A stretch of DNA of 64,000 bases from Castor canadensis (lineage: Eukaryota; Chordata; Mammalia; Rodentia; Castoridae), in contig NC_133400.1 of NCBI RefSeq assembly GCF_047511655.1, positions 4,563,001 to 4,627,000 of the forward strand. The letters are read 5' to 3'. Positions 11,772-22,529 of the stretch are shown piece by piece. Position 1 is the first letter of the stretch; each line of letters opens with the position of its first letter. The notes under the pieces were generated by a model. That model was not told the origin of the DNA, did not search any database, and was given only the letters and a program-made list of their open reading frames with translations. A program made the position numbers and the translations under genes.

Positions 11772-12739
11772 CTCCTCCCCTAAGAACCCCGAAATGATGT
11801 GTTGGTCCTTTAATTAAAAGAATCCTTTTCAGATGACAAGGGACAGAGTGCGATGTGTCCAGCTGTGTGCGCACAGTTTCTCACTGAAAATCTTTCAGCT
11901 TTGCCCGATGTTTGAAAACGTTCTTAATAAAATGTTGGGAAAAGATGAATTCATCCAGATTTATTATTTCCCTCTTTCTTTTGAAATTTCAGTTTTGCTT
12001 AAGCTCCTCTTTGATTACTAAAGTTGCCAGCTCCAGAGCAATTACTTTCTGCAAACGAGTTGTCAGAGCTGCCAAGGATTGTTAGACCTAATTTACTTGC
12101 TTATGAAAAAAAGTCTTAATTTTACTCAAAACCAAATCAACCCTTGACACACCAGTTATGGTTTCTTGTAAAAAGCTGGCTGTTAAAGACCAAGCCAGTG
12201 TACCAGGGACGGTGGGACTGAATCCCCAGGGATGGAGACAAGAAAGGGGCGTTCAGAGCCTCAGGACACATAGGGGACCTAAGCCGAGGTGGAGAGAACC
12301 CAGAGGGGTCTGGTGTATTGGGTTGGTGAAAGCATGCAATCTTGGGGGCAGACGGACACCAGTGACCAAGGACTAATGGGGCCGTTCATGACTGGGTCAA
12401 GTTGTGGGCCCCAAGGAAAGGCAGCTGAGGAACATCACTCTGCAGCCACTTTCTCAGGGTGACAATATCAAGGGAGCCCCAGCAGACAGGACGGGGACAC
12501 AGCCCATGGCTACAAGTGGGTGTTGGGGACAGAGTCCTCACGGACACCAGGTGTGGCCGATGCCACTGGGAGGTTCTCTGGCCACATATACCCATTGCTT
12601 CTTCTTGGGCACTGCCCACCAGCCTGCTGGCATCTGGGGCAGACACTGGACCCCGCAGGGTCAGTGGGAGCCTTGCTCTGCACTTAATATCTGGCTGGGG
12701 AGGTCTGGGCACAGGAGTTGAGGAAACTGAAGCACAGTG
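11772..12739. other. Intergenic DNA with a possible conserved block
   Basis: No gene. The AT-rich, repeat-free part at about 11880-12150 (TAATTTAC, CTTAATTTTACTC) has the look of conserved non-coding DNA. The part from 12160 to 12739 is GC-rich, with chance frames on both strands. Confidence 0.4.
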
Positions 12740-13200
12740 CTGTGGGCTGAATTGTGTCCCCACCAAATTTCCTACCTCTCTATCCAGCAGCATCGGTGAC
12801 CATGACCTTGTTAGAGAAGAGGGTCTTTGCAGATAAAATCTCTTGAGATTCGGTCACAGTAGGTGTGGGTGGGCCTAATACAACAACTGACCAGAAGAGG
12901 TCAGTTTGAACATACAGGACATGTGAGGACGCCAGAGGAAGAGGCCATGTGGTAGGGGAGCTGACTGAGCCAGGCCCTGGGGGGAGTGTGGTCCTGCAGA
13001 TGCCATGGCTTTTCACGTCTGGCTCGGGAGCCGAGAAAGAATGCGTTTCTGCTGCTCCAAGGCGAGTGGCCTGTGGACCTGGCTGGGGCAGCCTGAGTGG
13101 TTGTAGGGTCATGAAATCCCAGGGAGGGCTGCAGGGTCCCCTGCTGTGACAGCCAGTGCAGATGACCTTGGGTGACAATACCCAGAACCCTTTATACTCT
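12740..13200 (+). mobile_element. MLT1-like LTR relic, sense
   Basis: Landmarks in order: GGGCTGAATTGTGTCCCCAC, GAGGGTCTTTGCAGAT, GGTGGGCCTAATACAA and GAGGAAGAGGCCATGTG. These are the sense MLT1 hallmarks. Confidence 0.65.
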
Positions 13201-13384
13201 GTTCCAGTTTCTCAGATGGAAACGACTGAGGTAGTGGCTCAGAGCAGAGCTGGCTGACCTTCCCAGGACCAGCTCTTTGTCTCTGTGTCCTCCTCTTCTG
13301 CCACCTCAGCCTCACACCTGTCACCTCTGGTCAAGGGGGCGCGCTCGCTGCTCCAGCCACTGTCTGGGTTTGAGCACATGGAGT

Positions 13385-14183
13385 AAGCTTTCTCTCGCTC
13401 CTGTTACTATTGAACCTAACTGGACCTAACTGGGGGTGATTGGACATGCAGAAAGGACAAAGGATAGACAGACAGACATACAGAAAGTTGGGGCCAGGTG
13501 TGTTGGGCACTCGGCTGGAGATGCACAACAACCTAGTCGCCTCTTTTCTCTAATAACTCTTCTTTTACTCTGCTTCTTTTCTCTATCTTTATTCTTTAAG
13601 GCTTTACTCCTTTACAATTCTTTAAAACCTTGCTTCTAAAGTCTTTCTTTAAAATCTTGCATCTTTTTTATTCTTTATAGTCTCTTTCCTTAGACTTGCT
13701 CTGTCCCATGTTTTCTCTTAGCTTTTCTTTAGCTTAATCTCTCTTAAAGTCTTTGCCCTCAGACTTGCACTGTCCCATGTTCTCTTTAGCTTTCCTTCAG
13801 CTTAGCTTTTCTAAAGCCTATGTATAAAGTTCTTGGTGCAGAAAGCTGCTTTGGTAGAGACAAACAGCAGCCAGCATTAGAGTCAGCAGCAGCCAATCAA
13901 AATCCCCTCTCAAAAGACCCTGCATCCTCCTTCACTGAATCTTTTATATCCAGTGCTAAACAAGGAGGTGGAGCAACAGTTCTGGGGAGGGGGTACATTG
14001 TAACAAGAGGCACCTGTGTTCCTACTTCTTTCTCTGAACATGAACAACTTAGGAGAAGCAGCTGTGCTGCATTTTGCCTCTTGCTCTCTTCTGCAGCTGG
14101 GGCCGTGCCAAACTCAGCCTGTCATTGAGCACAACTGTGCTTATGTCAAATTCTCATAGGCTTCTCATAATCCACTCCTCACA
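13385..14183 (-). mobile_element. Endogenous retroviral LTR plus internal stub, inverted copy
   Basis: On the minus strand the LTR starts TGTGAGGAGTGG at 14183 and ends CCCAACACA at 13499 (685 bp), followed by about 110 bp shared with the plus-strand copy at 10700. The TATA box is the reverse of 13942-13948. The R/U5-side zone holds repeated units containing ACATGGGACAG (13707-13717 and 13772-13782 in reverse). No open frame for a viral protein was seen; a non-coding remnant. Confidence 0.8.
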
Positions 14184-14289
14184 AGCACAGCTTTCCCAGA
14201 GCTGTGGTGACATCTTGAGGGCTGGAACAAAATCAAATGGCCATGTGTAGCTATGAGGAAGGTGGGGAGCACACGTTGCTCATCTAGCC

Positions 14290-14700
14290 TCTCTGTTAGG
14301 GGATGTCTCAGTGTACTGGCGCTGTTGCAACCAAGATGACAGAAATTTATTCTCTCACAGTTCTGAGGATGGATGTCCATATCCAGGGGTTTGTGGGTTG
14401 GCTCCTCTTTTGAAGAGAAGAGAAGACCTGCTTCTTTTTGAAGGGAAGACCTGCTCTTGGCCTCTCCTGGCTGCTGGTGCCCACTGGCAGGCCTTTGTGC
14501 TCCCTGGTCTGCAGACACAGCACTCCAAGCTCAGCCTTTGTCATAACATAGCCTTCTCCATGGGTCTGTCTCAGGGACTCTTCTCAGAAGGACCTCATTT
14601 GAACTTGATGAATAAGGTCACACCCTTTCTAATCCACAGGGACCAGGGTTTAGGATGTTCAGATCTTTTTTGGGGGGACACAATTCCACCCCAACCAAAG
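14290..14700 (-). mobile_element. MLT1-like LTR relic, antisense
   Basis: Contains ACAGAAATTTATTCTCTCAC, TCTCCTGGCTGCTGG and the end TTTTTTGGGGGGACACAATTC, hallmarks of antisense MLT1. Confidence 0.7.
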
Positions 14701-14949
14701 TAGGAGGGAGAAAGGTCTTGGAGATGAGTGTCACCAGGAAGGGAAGCCAAGACTGGCCCGGGCCAGCCAGCCTGGAGCTGACTTCTCAAGCCCCCCAGAA
14801 CCACCTGCCTCCAACTCCTTACCATGTGAGCCACGTTTACTTATGGCTGGCATCTGTTGGGGTTTATGCAGTAAATTCTCCCCCTTGTACCTAGAAGAAG
14901 AAAATGCATCCTTTTCCCTTTTCTTCCCTTCCCTTTCCTCTCTTCCTTC

Positions 14950-15256
14950 CTTTTGGCAGTACTAGGGTTTGAACTCAGGGCCTCACACTTGCTTGGCAGG
15001 CGTTCTACCACTCATGTCACACCCCCAGTACTTTTTAGCTTAAGTTATTCTTTTGGAGAGGGTTCTCGGGGCCAGTCTCAGACAGTGATCCTCCTATCTA
15101 TGTCCCCTGCATAGCTGGGATCACAGGCACAAGCCACTATTCCCGGCTTATTGTTTGAGATGGAGTCTTGCTAACTTTTTACAGGAGCTGGACTGGAACC
15201 TTGATCCTGCTGATCTCTGTCTCCTGAGTAGCTAGGATTACAGATGTGAGCCTCTT
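14950..15256 (-). mobile_element. Three-part composite SINE, antisense
   Basis: The antisense tRNA-like unit (GGGTTTGAACTCAGGGCCTC) is followed by two successive antisense 7SL-like arms, ending near 15131 (GGGATCACAGGC) and 15246 (TAGGATTACAGATGTGAGCC). Confidence 0.88.
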
Positions 15257-15890
15257 ATTTCCCTCAGGATGGATGACTCAAACATAAATGACAATCTTGT
15301 TCTTTTTTTGCAAGACATCAAACATGATGGCATTTTAAATGCATGAAACTGCGTGAAACCCTCTAAAAATTTTACATGTAAAGATACCATTTCCATTATT
15401 AGTAAAATCTTACTTTCACAAATTAAATTATATTTAAATACATGTATGTACTACAGAATTATCAACCCACAGCTTAACTTGCTGTGGGAACAGAACAAAA
15501 AGGATGCCTGGATTAAAAGATAAATGAATATATTACCTGTTTTTAATAAATAACCTCCTTAATGAATAACTTAGCTTTCTGGTAAAATATTTACCATGCT
15601 CTTTAAAAACTTTTCAATCAGCTAAGATGCACAGGAAGCGTTAACCAATGGGCTGAAATGCTTTCCTGCTGAAGTGCCTTTTAATAAGAGGTGAATTGAC
15701 TTACATCTTGGAGGAGCCAGGGCTCTCTGTGCTCAGCTCCTTGGACCTGTGACCTGGTTCCAGGGCAAATGGGTCAAGCCTTAGGACTGGGCTGGCCTGA
15801 GTGACACAGCATGACAGTGTTGTCTGCGCTCTCATTTCTCCACATGCAGGAAATGGCAGGATAAACCAGGAAACAATATATTAAGAATAA
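15257..15890. other. AT-rich intergenic DNA, possible conserved block
   Basis: No gene or young repeat. About 15300-15620 is AT-rich unique sequence that could be a conserved non-coding element. Confidence 0.4.
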
Positions 15891-16054
15891 TAAACTGGGG
15901 CATTCATTAAAAGCATGGAGCCCGGCCCCATACGTGCTAGATCAGGATCCATAGATGGGGCAGGGATGGGGAGAGGGCCTGTGGATCAGTGCCCAGGGTT
16001 CTTGTGCTGGGACCGCTCTGACCCCTAGGTCCTGCCCCTCATGCTGGATGGAGC

Positions 16055-16185
16055 TTGCAGTTAAAACCCAGGCTGCTGGGTCCTGGCATCTCCAGGGGGA
16101 CGGGTAAGACCTGCGACCTGCATTTCTAAGAGCTCCCAGGTGATACTGGTGCTCCTGCTCCGGGGAACACATTTTAAGATTTTGT
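16055..16185 (+). mobile_element. MER5A-type hAT DNA transposon relic
   Basis: Landmarks are CAGTTAAAACCCAGGCTGCT, CTGCATTTCTAAGAGCTCCC and AGGTGATACTGGTGCTCCTG. A further fragment may lie at 15905-15960. Confidence 0.7.
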
Positions 16186-18284
16186 TAAAATGTAAGGCAG
16201 GACAAATATTTGTTATCAAACCAAAATATGGAAAGCACACAGCAGCGGAGTGAAGAATGATGACTGGCAGAGTCCCAGTGACTGCCAAGTACTGTTGTGA
16301 AACTTTGAGAATCAAGGCCAAACAGAGGGGCTTCTGGAGAGGTCAGGAGTGCATACTTGGGTTGTTCCCAAGAAGGAAGTGTCTAGCAATGGCAGTGGCA
16401 TTTGATTCAGCTGAAAAGCAGACCTGGCTCGCACAGCAACACAGAGGAGGGTCTGCGAAGAGCACTCAGCCAGCGTGTTGGCGAGCTACGTTCAGGACAT
16501 GCTCACCAGGAACTTGCTGGGGTGTAACCAACAATCTTGTCCAGAATTGGTCAGGAATACAGATTAGCTTGAATAACATCAGGAAATTTCTAGCAGAGTT
16601 ACGGTGAGGAAAATGTCCTCGTTCAGTGATCACAGAAATACTGTGCCAGAGGGTTCTTCATTACAGAAGACATGGCTACGGTTCAGGTCCCTGCTAAGCC
16701 TGTCTGAGTTGGAGGAAGTGAGAGTGGCCACTCAGAGAACTTGAGCTGATTGCTTTCCATGTTGCTGGTGACATGTACATTTCATCTAATCATCCTCTCC
16801 GCAAAGGATCCTGAGGGGGTGACCAGTGATCAGGGCTCACAGACCGAGTGCCCACCTATGGTAATCAAAATCCCCTTAGCATTCTGCTTGCAAGTAATTT
16901 TGATGGGTAGCTTTCAAAGGATTCTTTCCCGTCAAGACTCTTGGCTTGTGGCTAGGCGAACCCAGGTTCCAACTGAGGAACACTGGAGTTTGGCTCACAC
17001 CAGGGCTGTCTGCTGACCCCGGAGAAAGGCTGGCTTCTGATTAGGACCTCATCGTGCAGCCTCCTCCATGTAGCAATCTGTTTACAGTCCTGTCCTCCAT
17101 TTCTGTTACAGAAATAAAACACCCAACCTGAGCTCTGTTGTAAGAAGAATTCGGGCCAGTTCTTTGGCTCACTGAGCTTTGAGCACACTCAGCTGAATGG
17201 CCTTATTTTTCAGGACAATGTATCCTTAAGGGAATCAGCCACAGTATCTAAATTTCCAGGATGGTTTTGATGACCACTGTCAAAACTAACTGGGGTTGCT
17301 CTGTATAATAGCCCTCTAATTTAAGGTATTGGATATTTACGTTTCCTTCTGGAAACACTGAGTTTTGGGAGCAACTTCTGAAGACCTATGGAAGGTAAGA
17401 GGTAATAAAAGTACAGCCATGATTTGGGCTGGGTCACTGAGGCCTGTTAGAGGAAGGAAAATTCCAACTGGCAGGCTTTTTGCTCATGTCAAGGACCTCG
17501 TGTGCTTCTGAGGTGACACAGGGAAGTTGCAGGTGAGTGTACCTAGCATGCCTGGCACAGAGCAGGTGGCCACAGATGTTGGGAAAATCTGCAGCTGACT
17601 CCCCCTGCCAGGGAATCAGACTCTTTTTATTCTAACAGCAGCAACACTGTCAAGTGGTCAAAGCAAACATGACACAAGTTGAATCGAATGTCAGGTAACT
17701 TGTGCCAGTGCCCACTGTCCAAAGCAGGAACATCAGCAGGGTGGACAGAAGTGTGGTGGAAACCAGTTGGATTGATTGGTGACTGACATCATGGACAATC
17801 AGCAGATGGGCTCCTCAAATGCAACTCTCAACCCCAACAGCACCTGTGAGCCTGGAACAAGTACCGTAGCCTGGACCCATCCAGCACAGGGGTTCCGATT
17901 GGATGGCCTGGGTGCTACCTGGTCTCCAGTGTTTGAAATGCAAGCCAGGTGACTGTCGTGTATGGCCAAAGTGGAGAGCAGCTAATTCCTCATGAGTCGT
18001 ATCCAGTGTGAGCACTTATAATCGGGGGACTACAGCTAAGAGGTCTGTGACAAGCACTAGGTTGTCCACCCAGCAGCCATTCCCTTCTGACAGAACCCTG
18101 GTTTTGCTCTTGTGTCTATCCTCCTCCTCCGAGGTTCCAAAAACTACAAGAAGGGCTTCAAGCCAGGCCCAGGTTCTGCCATGGATGGGTAAACAAGAAT
18201 TTCTCAGCCCTGGCCCTACTGACAGTTGGGGCTGTGTTGAAGCAGCACCCTTGGCCTGACCCACCAAGTACCAGTAGCACCTGT
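16186..18284. other. Unannotated intergenic DNA
   Basis: Unique-looking sequence with no gene supported. A short L2 or MIR-like end (AGCATGCCTGGCACAGAGCA) lies near 17550. Confidence 0.45.
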
Positions 18285-18640
18285 CTCAGCCTGTTCTCTG
18301 TCGCTAACAACACAATCCCACAGTCTAGGTAAGTCATAAAGAAGAGAAGCTCATTTTGGCTCAGGGTTCTGGGGCAGGGGCCCACCTGCCGATGACCTGC
18401 TGGAAGGGTCCCGAGGTGGTGCAGGGCAGCAGTCAGGAGGCTCCTGTGTGTTCACTGGTCTCTCCTGGTCTTATAAAACCACCAGGATTCAATCATGAGG
18501 GCACTGCCCTGCCAACCTTATCTACTCCTACCTGTGAATGCATGGTCAGATTGTTTGTACCCCCTTCATACTGCAGAATGGGCATCAAACTGCAACATGA
18601 GGTCTGAAGGGGACAAACTATATTCAAACCCTAACAACTC
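18285..18640 (-). mobile_element. Possible MLT1-like LTR relic, antisense
   Basis: CGCTAACAACACAATCCCAC and GGTTCTGGGGCAGGGGCCCA resemble the antisense MLT1 or MST pattern. Weakly supported. Confidence 0.35.
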
Positions 18641-19076
18641 CCAGCTCCTAAATTGTGACACCAAAAAATGAGAATCTGCCTCATAGGTTCTGTTTGCAGG
18701 AAGTATGGGAGACAAACCTTCAGAAAACATGTCCCTCGCTCTGAAAATGAGAGGAAGGATGGGAGAGAGGCATTCCTTTTCTGCTGGACTCCATGTGGGG
18801 TCCACATGGCCTTAGCGAGGCCCCTTTTAGGACTTCTGATCCTGTGATATCACACATCGGCTCACTAGGTTAAGGTGGTGGGCATTTTCACTGGCAGCTA
18901 AATGCTTCCCAAGAGCTGGGTGCCGACTCCAGGCTGTTCTTAATTGCTACGAAGCAATGCTGTTCCTTTTGGGAAGGGGAGAGCTAGACCAATATGAGTG
19001 ATTGATCAAAATCTGTCCATCGGATAGGAAGCTGTAAGTACACAGCCAGAGCCTCAGGAGGAAGTGTAGGGCATTA
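18641..19076. other. Unannotated intergenic DNA
   Basis: No gene, repeat or signal recognised. Confidence 0.45.
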
Positions 19077-19273
19077 CTTTTTTTTTTTAGGTACTGGGGT
19101 TTGAACTCAGGGCCTACACCGTAAGCCACTCCATCAACCCTTTTTTTGTGATTTTTTTTTTTTTGAGATAGAGTCTTTCAAACTGTTTGCCTGGGTGGGC
19201 TCCGAACTGCGATCCATCTAATCTCGGCCTCCTGAGTAGCTGGATTACAGGTGTGAGCCACCGGCACTTGGCT
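19077..19273 (-). mobile_element. Composite SINE (dID plus B1 type), antisense
   Basis: Same architecture as the copy at 101-302: GGGGTTTGAACTCAGGGCC, a T-run, then GATTACAGGTGTGAGCCACC. Confidence 0.92.
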
Positions 19274-19429
19274 CTGCTTGGGTTTTTATAACAAAATCAT
19301 CCAGACTTACAGAAACAAATGCCTTTTCTATTTCCAAGTGATGGGTGGGGTGGAAAATTGTGTCTGATCATAAGTCCTTGGCTTCTTTTGGGGGAGTGAG
19401 TCATGCCCCCTCACCCCTCATTTCCATTC

Positions 19430-20117
19430 ACTGAAGTTTTAACAACCAAGATGCCCCACTACTGATGAATGGATCAAGAAAATGTGGTATTTATACACAA
19501 TGGAATTTTACTCAGCCATGAAGAATGAAATCTTATCATTTGCAGGTAAATGGATGGAACTGGAAAACATCATTTTGAGTGAGGTCAGCCAGGCTCAGAA
19601 GACCAAAAATCGTATGTTCTCCCTCATATGCAGACTTTAGATCTAGGGCAAATGCAGCAATGTGGTTGGACTTGGACCACATGACAAGGGGAGAGCACAT
19701 AGGGAAGATAGATATAGGAGTAGGTAGAAAACCCAAAACATGAAAGCGTTTGATGTCCCCACTCCAGAGGAACTAATACAGAAACCTTAAAACGACAGAG
19801 GTTATCATGAGCAGGGGATCAGGAACCAATGTAAAGATCAGTTAAGAGTTGAATCAACACAGGAAATCAATGTGAGTCAATGCCCTGTATAGCTATCCTT
19901 ATCTCAACCAACAAAAACCCTTGTTCCTTCCTGTTATTGCTTATACTCTCTCTACAACAAAATTAGAAATAAGGGCAAAATAGTTTCTGCTGGGTATTGA
20001 GGGGGGGGAGAGGGAGGGGGTGGAGTGGGTGGTAAGGGAGGGGGTGGGGGCAGGGGGGAGAAATGAACCAAGCCTTGTATGCACATATGAATAATAAAAG
20101 AAAAATGGAAAAAAAAA
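19430..20117 (+). mobile_element. L1 LINE 3' end with poly(A)
   Basis: Starts in the region AACCAAGATGCCCCACTACT and TGATGAATGGATCAAGAAAA, which marks the distal part of rodent and other mammalian L1s. It runs through a G-rich tract at 20001-20060 to AATAATAAAAG and a poly(A). It is 5'-truncated and non-coding. Confidence 0.85.
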
Positions 20118-20385
20118 AGAGTTGAATCAACATGGATACACGAAAGCAATGCTAGGAATCTCTGTACAGCTATCCTCAACTAGCAAAAACGCTTTGTCTT
20201 TCTTATTATGCTTATGTCTTTTCTTCAACAAAATCAGTCACAAGGGCAGAACAGGCAGGACCTGCCTGGAACTGAGGTGGGGAGGGGAGGGAGGGTGGGG
20301 GAGGGGAGGGAGGGTGGAGAAATGACCCAAATAATGTATGCACATGTGAATAAATGAACAACAACAAAATAATAAAGAGGCTGCA
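20118..20385 (+). mobile_element. Second L1 3' end in tandem
   Basis: Repeats the last part of the preceding element, from GAGTTGAATCAACA (compare 19848) through CAGCTATCCTCAAC and a G-rich tract at 20276-20322 to an A-rich tail. The two copies are diverged, so this is not an assembly echo. Confidence 0.8.
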
Positions 20386-20959
20386 CTCAACACCAGACAC
20401 CACCTTAAGCCAGCGTGACTCCAGGTGATTCTCATTTGTAGTGCGCGCCAGGTAAGGCTTCTGAGGTTAATGACTTTCCTTTATTAGCCCAAGATCTGAC
20501 AGGAGGGGTAGGGTAGTGTCCATTCCCTCACCTGGGTCCCCAGCAACAGGTCACTGGCTGACATGCCAGTGTCAGCAAGAGCTACATGAGAAAGCCAGCA
20601 TATGCTTTCCCTGCGTCATGGCCAAGGTGAGCATTTGTAGAACGGCCGCCGCTAGTTCTGCAGTCACTCAGCTCAGAAAGCCCAAATAATTTCAATCCCA
20701 GACACAAATTCACCTCAAACATGTCTATTAAATTTAGGCCATGCTTAATTGAAAACGCAAAAATCAGCCATCTGAAACAAAATTTCAAGACCCATCCAGG
20801 TTGTGGGACTGACTCCCAGCCCAAAGAGCTGAGGCATATCAGCTCACAGGGGCTGCGGGGAAGGTGCTGTGGGCAGGCTGCTGTGTGCTGCATCGCAGTG
20901 CTGGACTCCAGGTCATTGCACACTAGGGTGACACCCAGCCTTGGGGACCAATCAGATAA
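20386..20959. other. Unannotated intergenic DNA
   Basis: No gene or recognised repeat. Confidence 0.45.
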
Positions 20960-21035
20960 AAACGTAACTGGGGGCGTGGCTCAAGTGGTAGAGCACAAGC
21001 CCTGAGTTCAAACTCTGGTACAGCTGAACAAACCA
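20960..21035 (+). mobile_element. dID-type SINE unit, sense
   Basis: GGGGGCGTGGCTCAAGTGGT and GAGTTCAAACTCTGGTACAG. Confidence 0.82.
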
Positions 21036-21059
21036 AACCCAGGACACCTAACTAGATGT

Positions 21060-21160
21060 TGTCATGAAGATTAAGCCAAATAGTATGAACAAAATGCTTA
21101 GCGCTTACAACGGTTTAAAATAAACTTGGAATAGGTGCTATCTCTGATTACTGCTGGCAG
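21060..21160 (+). mobile_element. MIR relic
   Basis: Resembles the MIR 3' half: AATGCTTAGCGCTTACAACG, then AATAGGTGCTATCTCTGATT. Confidence 0.5.
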
Positions 21161-22529
21161 CTCATTTTCAGGCAGGGTTAGCTATGACAACACATTGTTC
21201 AAATAACTCCATTTTAAACTGATTAAAGTACATAATATGCAAAATAAAAGAACATTAATTATCTGAATACAAAGCCTTTGACTTGCAAACAGGATGTGTA
21301 AAAAGTTCATTTTTAAGTAACTGTTTGGAAGACGCCATGTTCCCATAGCAACAGTGCCCTAAACAGGGGTAGGATTCCAGGGACTGAGGCAAACCAAACC
21401 CTTAGTTACCTGGCACCCTGTGTGCATGCTGTGACCTGGCCAAAAGGTGGAAGTACTTTGCCAGTAACAATACATAGAAAGAGAAAATTGATAGCAAAAC
21501 AAGAAACTTTAAAATCCTGAGGCTGAAGGAAAGCAGATTAACTAGGGGCAGAATGCAGAAGCTGGTGGGTCCTCCAGGCCCGGGAGGCAAGGGCCCTTAC
21601 CCATACACCAGGCTGTTCTCAGAGCCCATACTCACCTGTGTCTACCAGTGCTCAGCAGGTGGAGAACAGGTGGAGAACCAGGGTCAGCAAGGTCTTTCTG
21701 CAGTCCACCTAGAGCAGGGAATAGCTGGGCGGATCCCTCAGCTATGCTATGGGGAAAGTGGTTTTTTGTTGAGGTGAGGCTATGGAAAAGGTGTTCCCAC
21801 CCTGGGGAGGCTGCATCCTCAATGGGAGTCCACTGGTTTCTTTGGCTCACTCAGGTTGTGCCAGAAAGGCAGAGACTGACTAGCAGGTGGTGGCCTCAGT
21901 GTGTGTCTGAACGTGTGCTCAGGGCATGTGTACCTTACCTGGCAGCTGCAGGTCTTCTCAAGGTGGTCAAGGGCAGGGAATCCACCCTTACCAACATTAA
22001 GGCTTGGCTGGGGATAAAGCCCATTTCACACAGGCTCTTCTCTAAGCTTGGAGAAGGGGCTGAGGACTTGCAACACTGTCCAAACACACTCCGTGGGACT
22101 CGTTGAAGTGGAATCTCTGTCTACTCACACACTAGTTCTACAATTAATCAGGCTGAGGAAGACCATGTTCACGGCCATCTGTGGAACCCACAGGTGAGAA
22201 GTGAGACCCTACTTCTCTGCCTCAAGACTTGAGAGCCTTTACTTGCTAGCTTGCTTGTGAGCTTAGTATGAGCAAGTTTTCTGAACCCGAGTGACCACAA
22301 ATCCTCCTTTCTTGGGGCTCCTCCAGGGACAAGTGCTGTGGGGAATGTACCGGAGAAAGTCTCAAGTCAGGCCAGCTGCCCCCGGGGTTCTCCAACCACA
22401 CCACCTCCACCCCTTCCCTCTCCTGGGTTCAGTGTGCGTGCGCTGGAGGTTTGTGGCGATAATCTAATGTGGCGTGTACATTTTGATCTGAAAACCAAAC
22501 AAACTTTTGACACAAGGAAGCTCCAGTAG
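21161..22529. other. Region just downstream of HSBP1
   Basis: No gene. AT-rich unique sequence at 21170-21330 ends with an RFX-like X-box. The remainder to 22529 holds fortuitous frames (for example 21648-22106) without family resemblance. Confidence 0.45.
21339..21352 (+). promoter_or_regulatory. RFX X-box-like motif
   Basis: GTTCCCATAGCAAC matches the inverted-repeat X-box bound by RFX factors, with one base off in the left half-site. GCCAT (a YY1 core) lies just before it. Confidence 0.4.

Noticed and set aside
10700-14183. A complete provirus flanked by two LTRs
   Set aside because: The LTRs are in opposite orientation, only about 2.2 kb separates them, and no retroviral coding region is present between them.
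19952-20435. Proline-rich frames on the minus strand
   Set aside because: They are the reverse of the G-rich tracts in the L1 3' UTRs.
1-22000. MLYCD exons expected downstream of HSBP1
   Set aside because: No minus-strand frames resembling malonyl-CoA decarboxylase were seen; in human the gene lies tens of kb further on.
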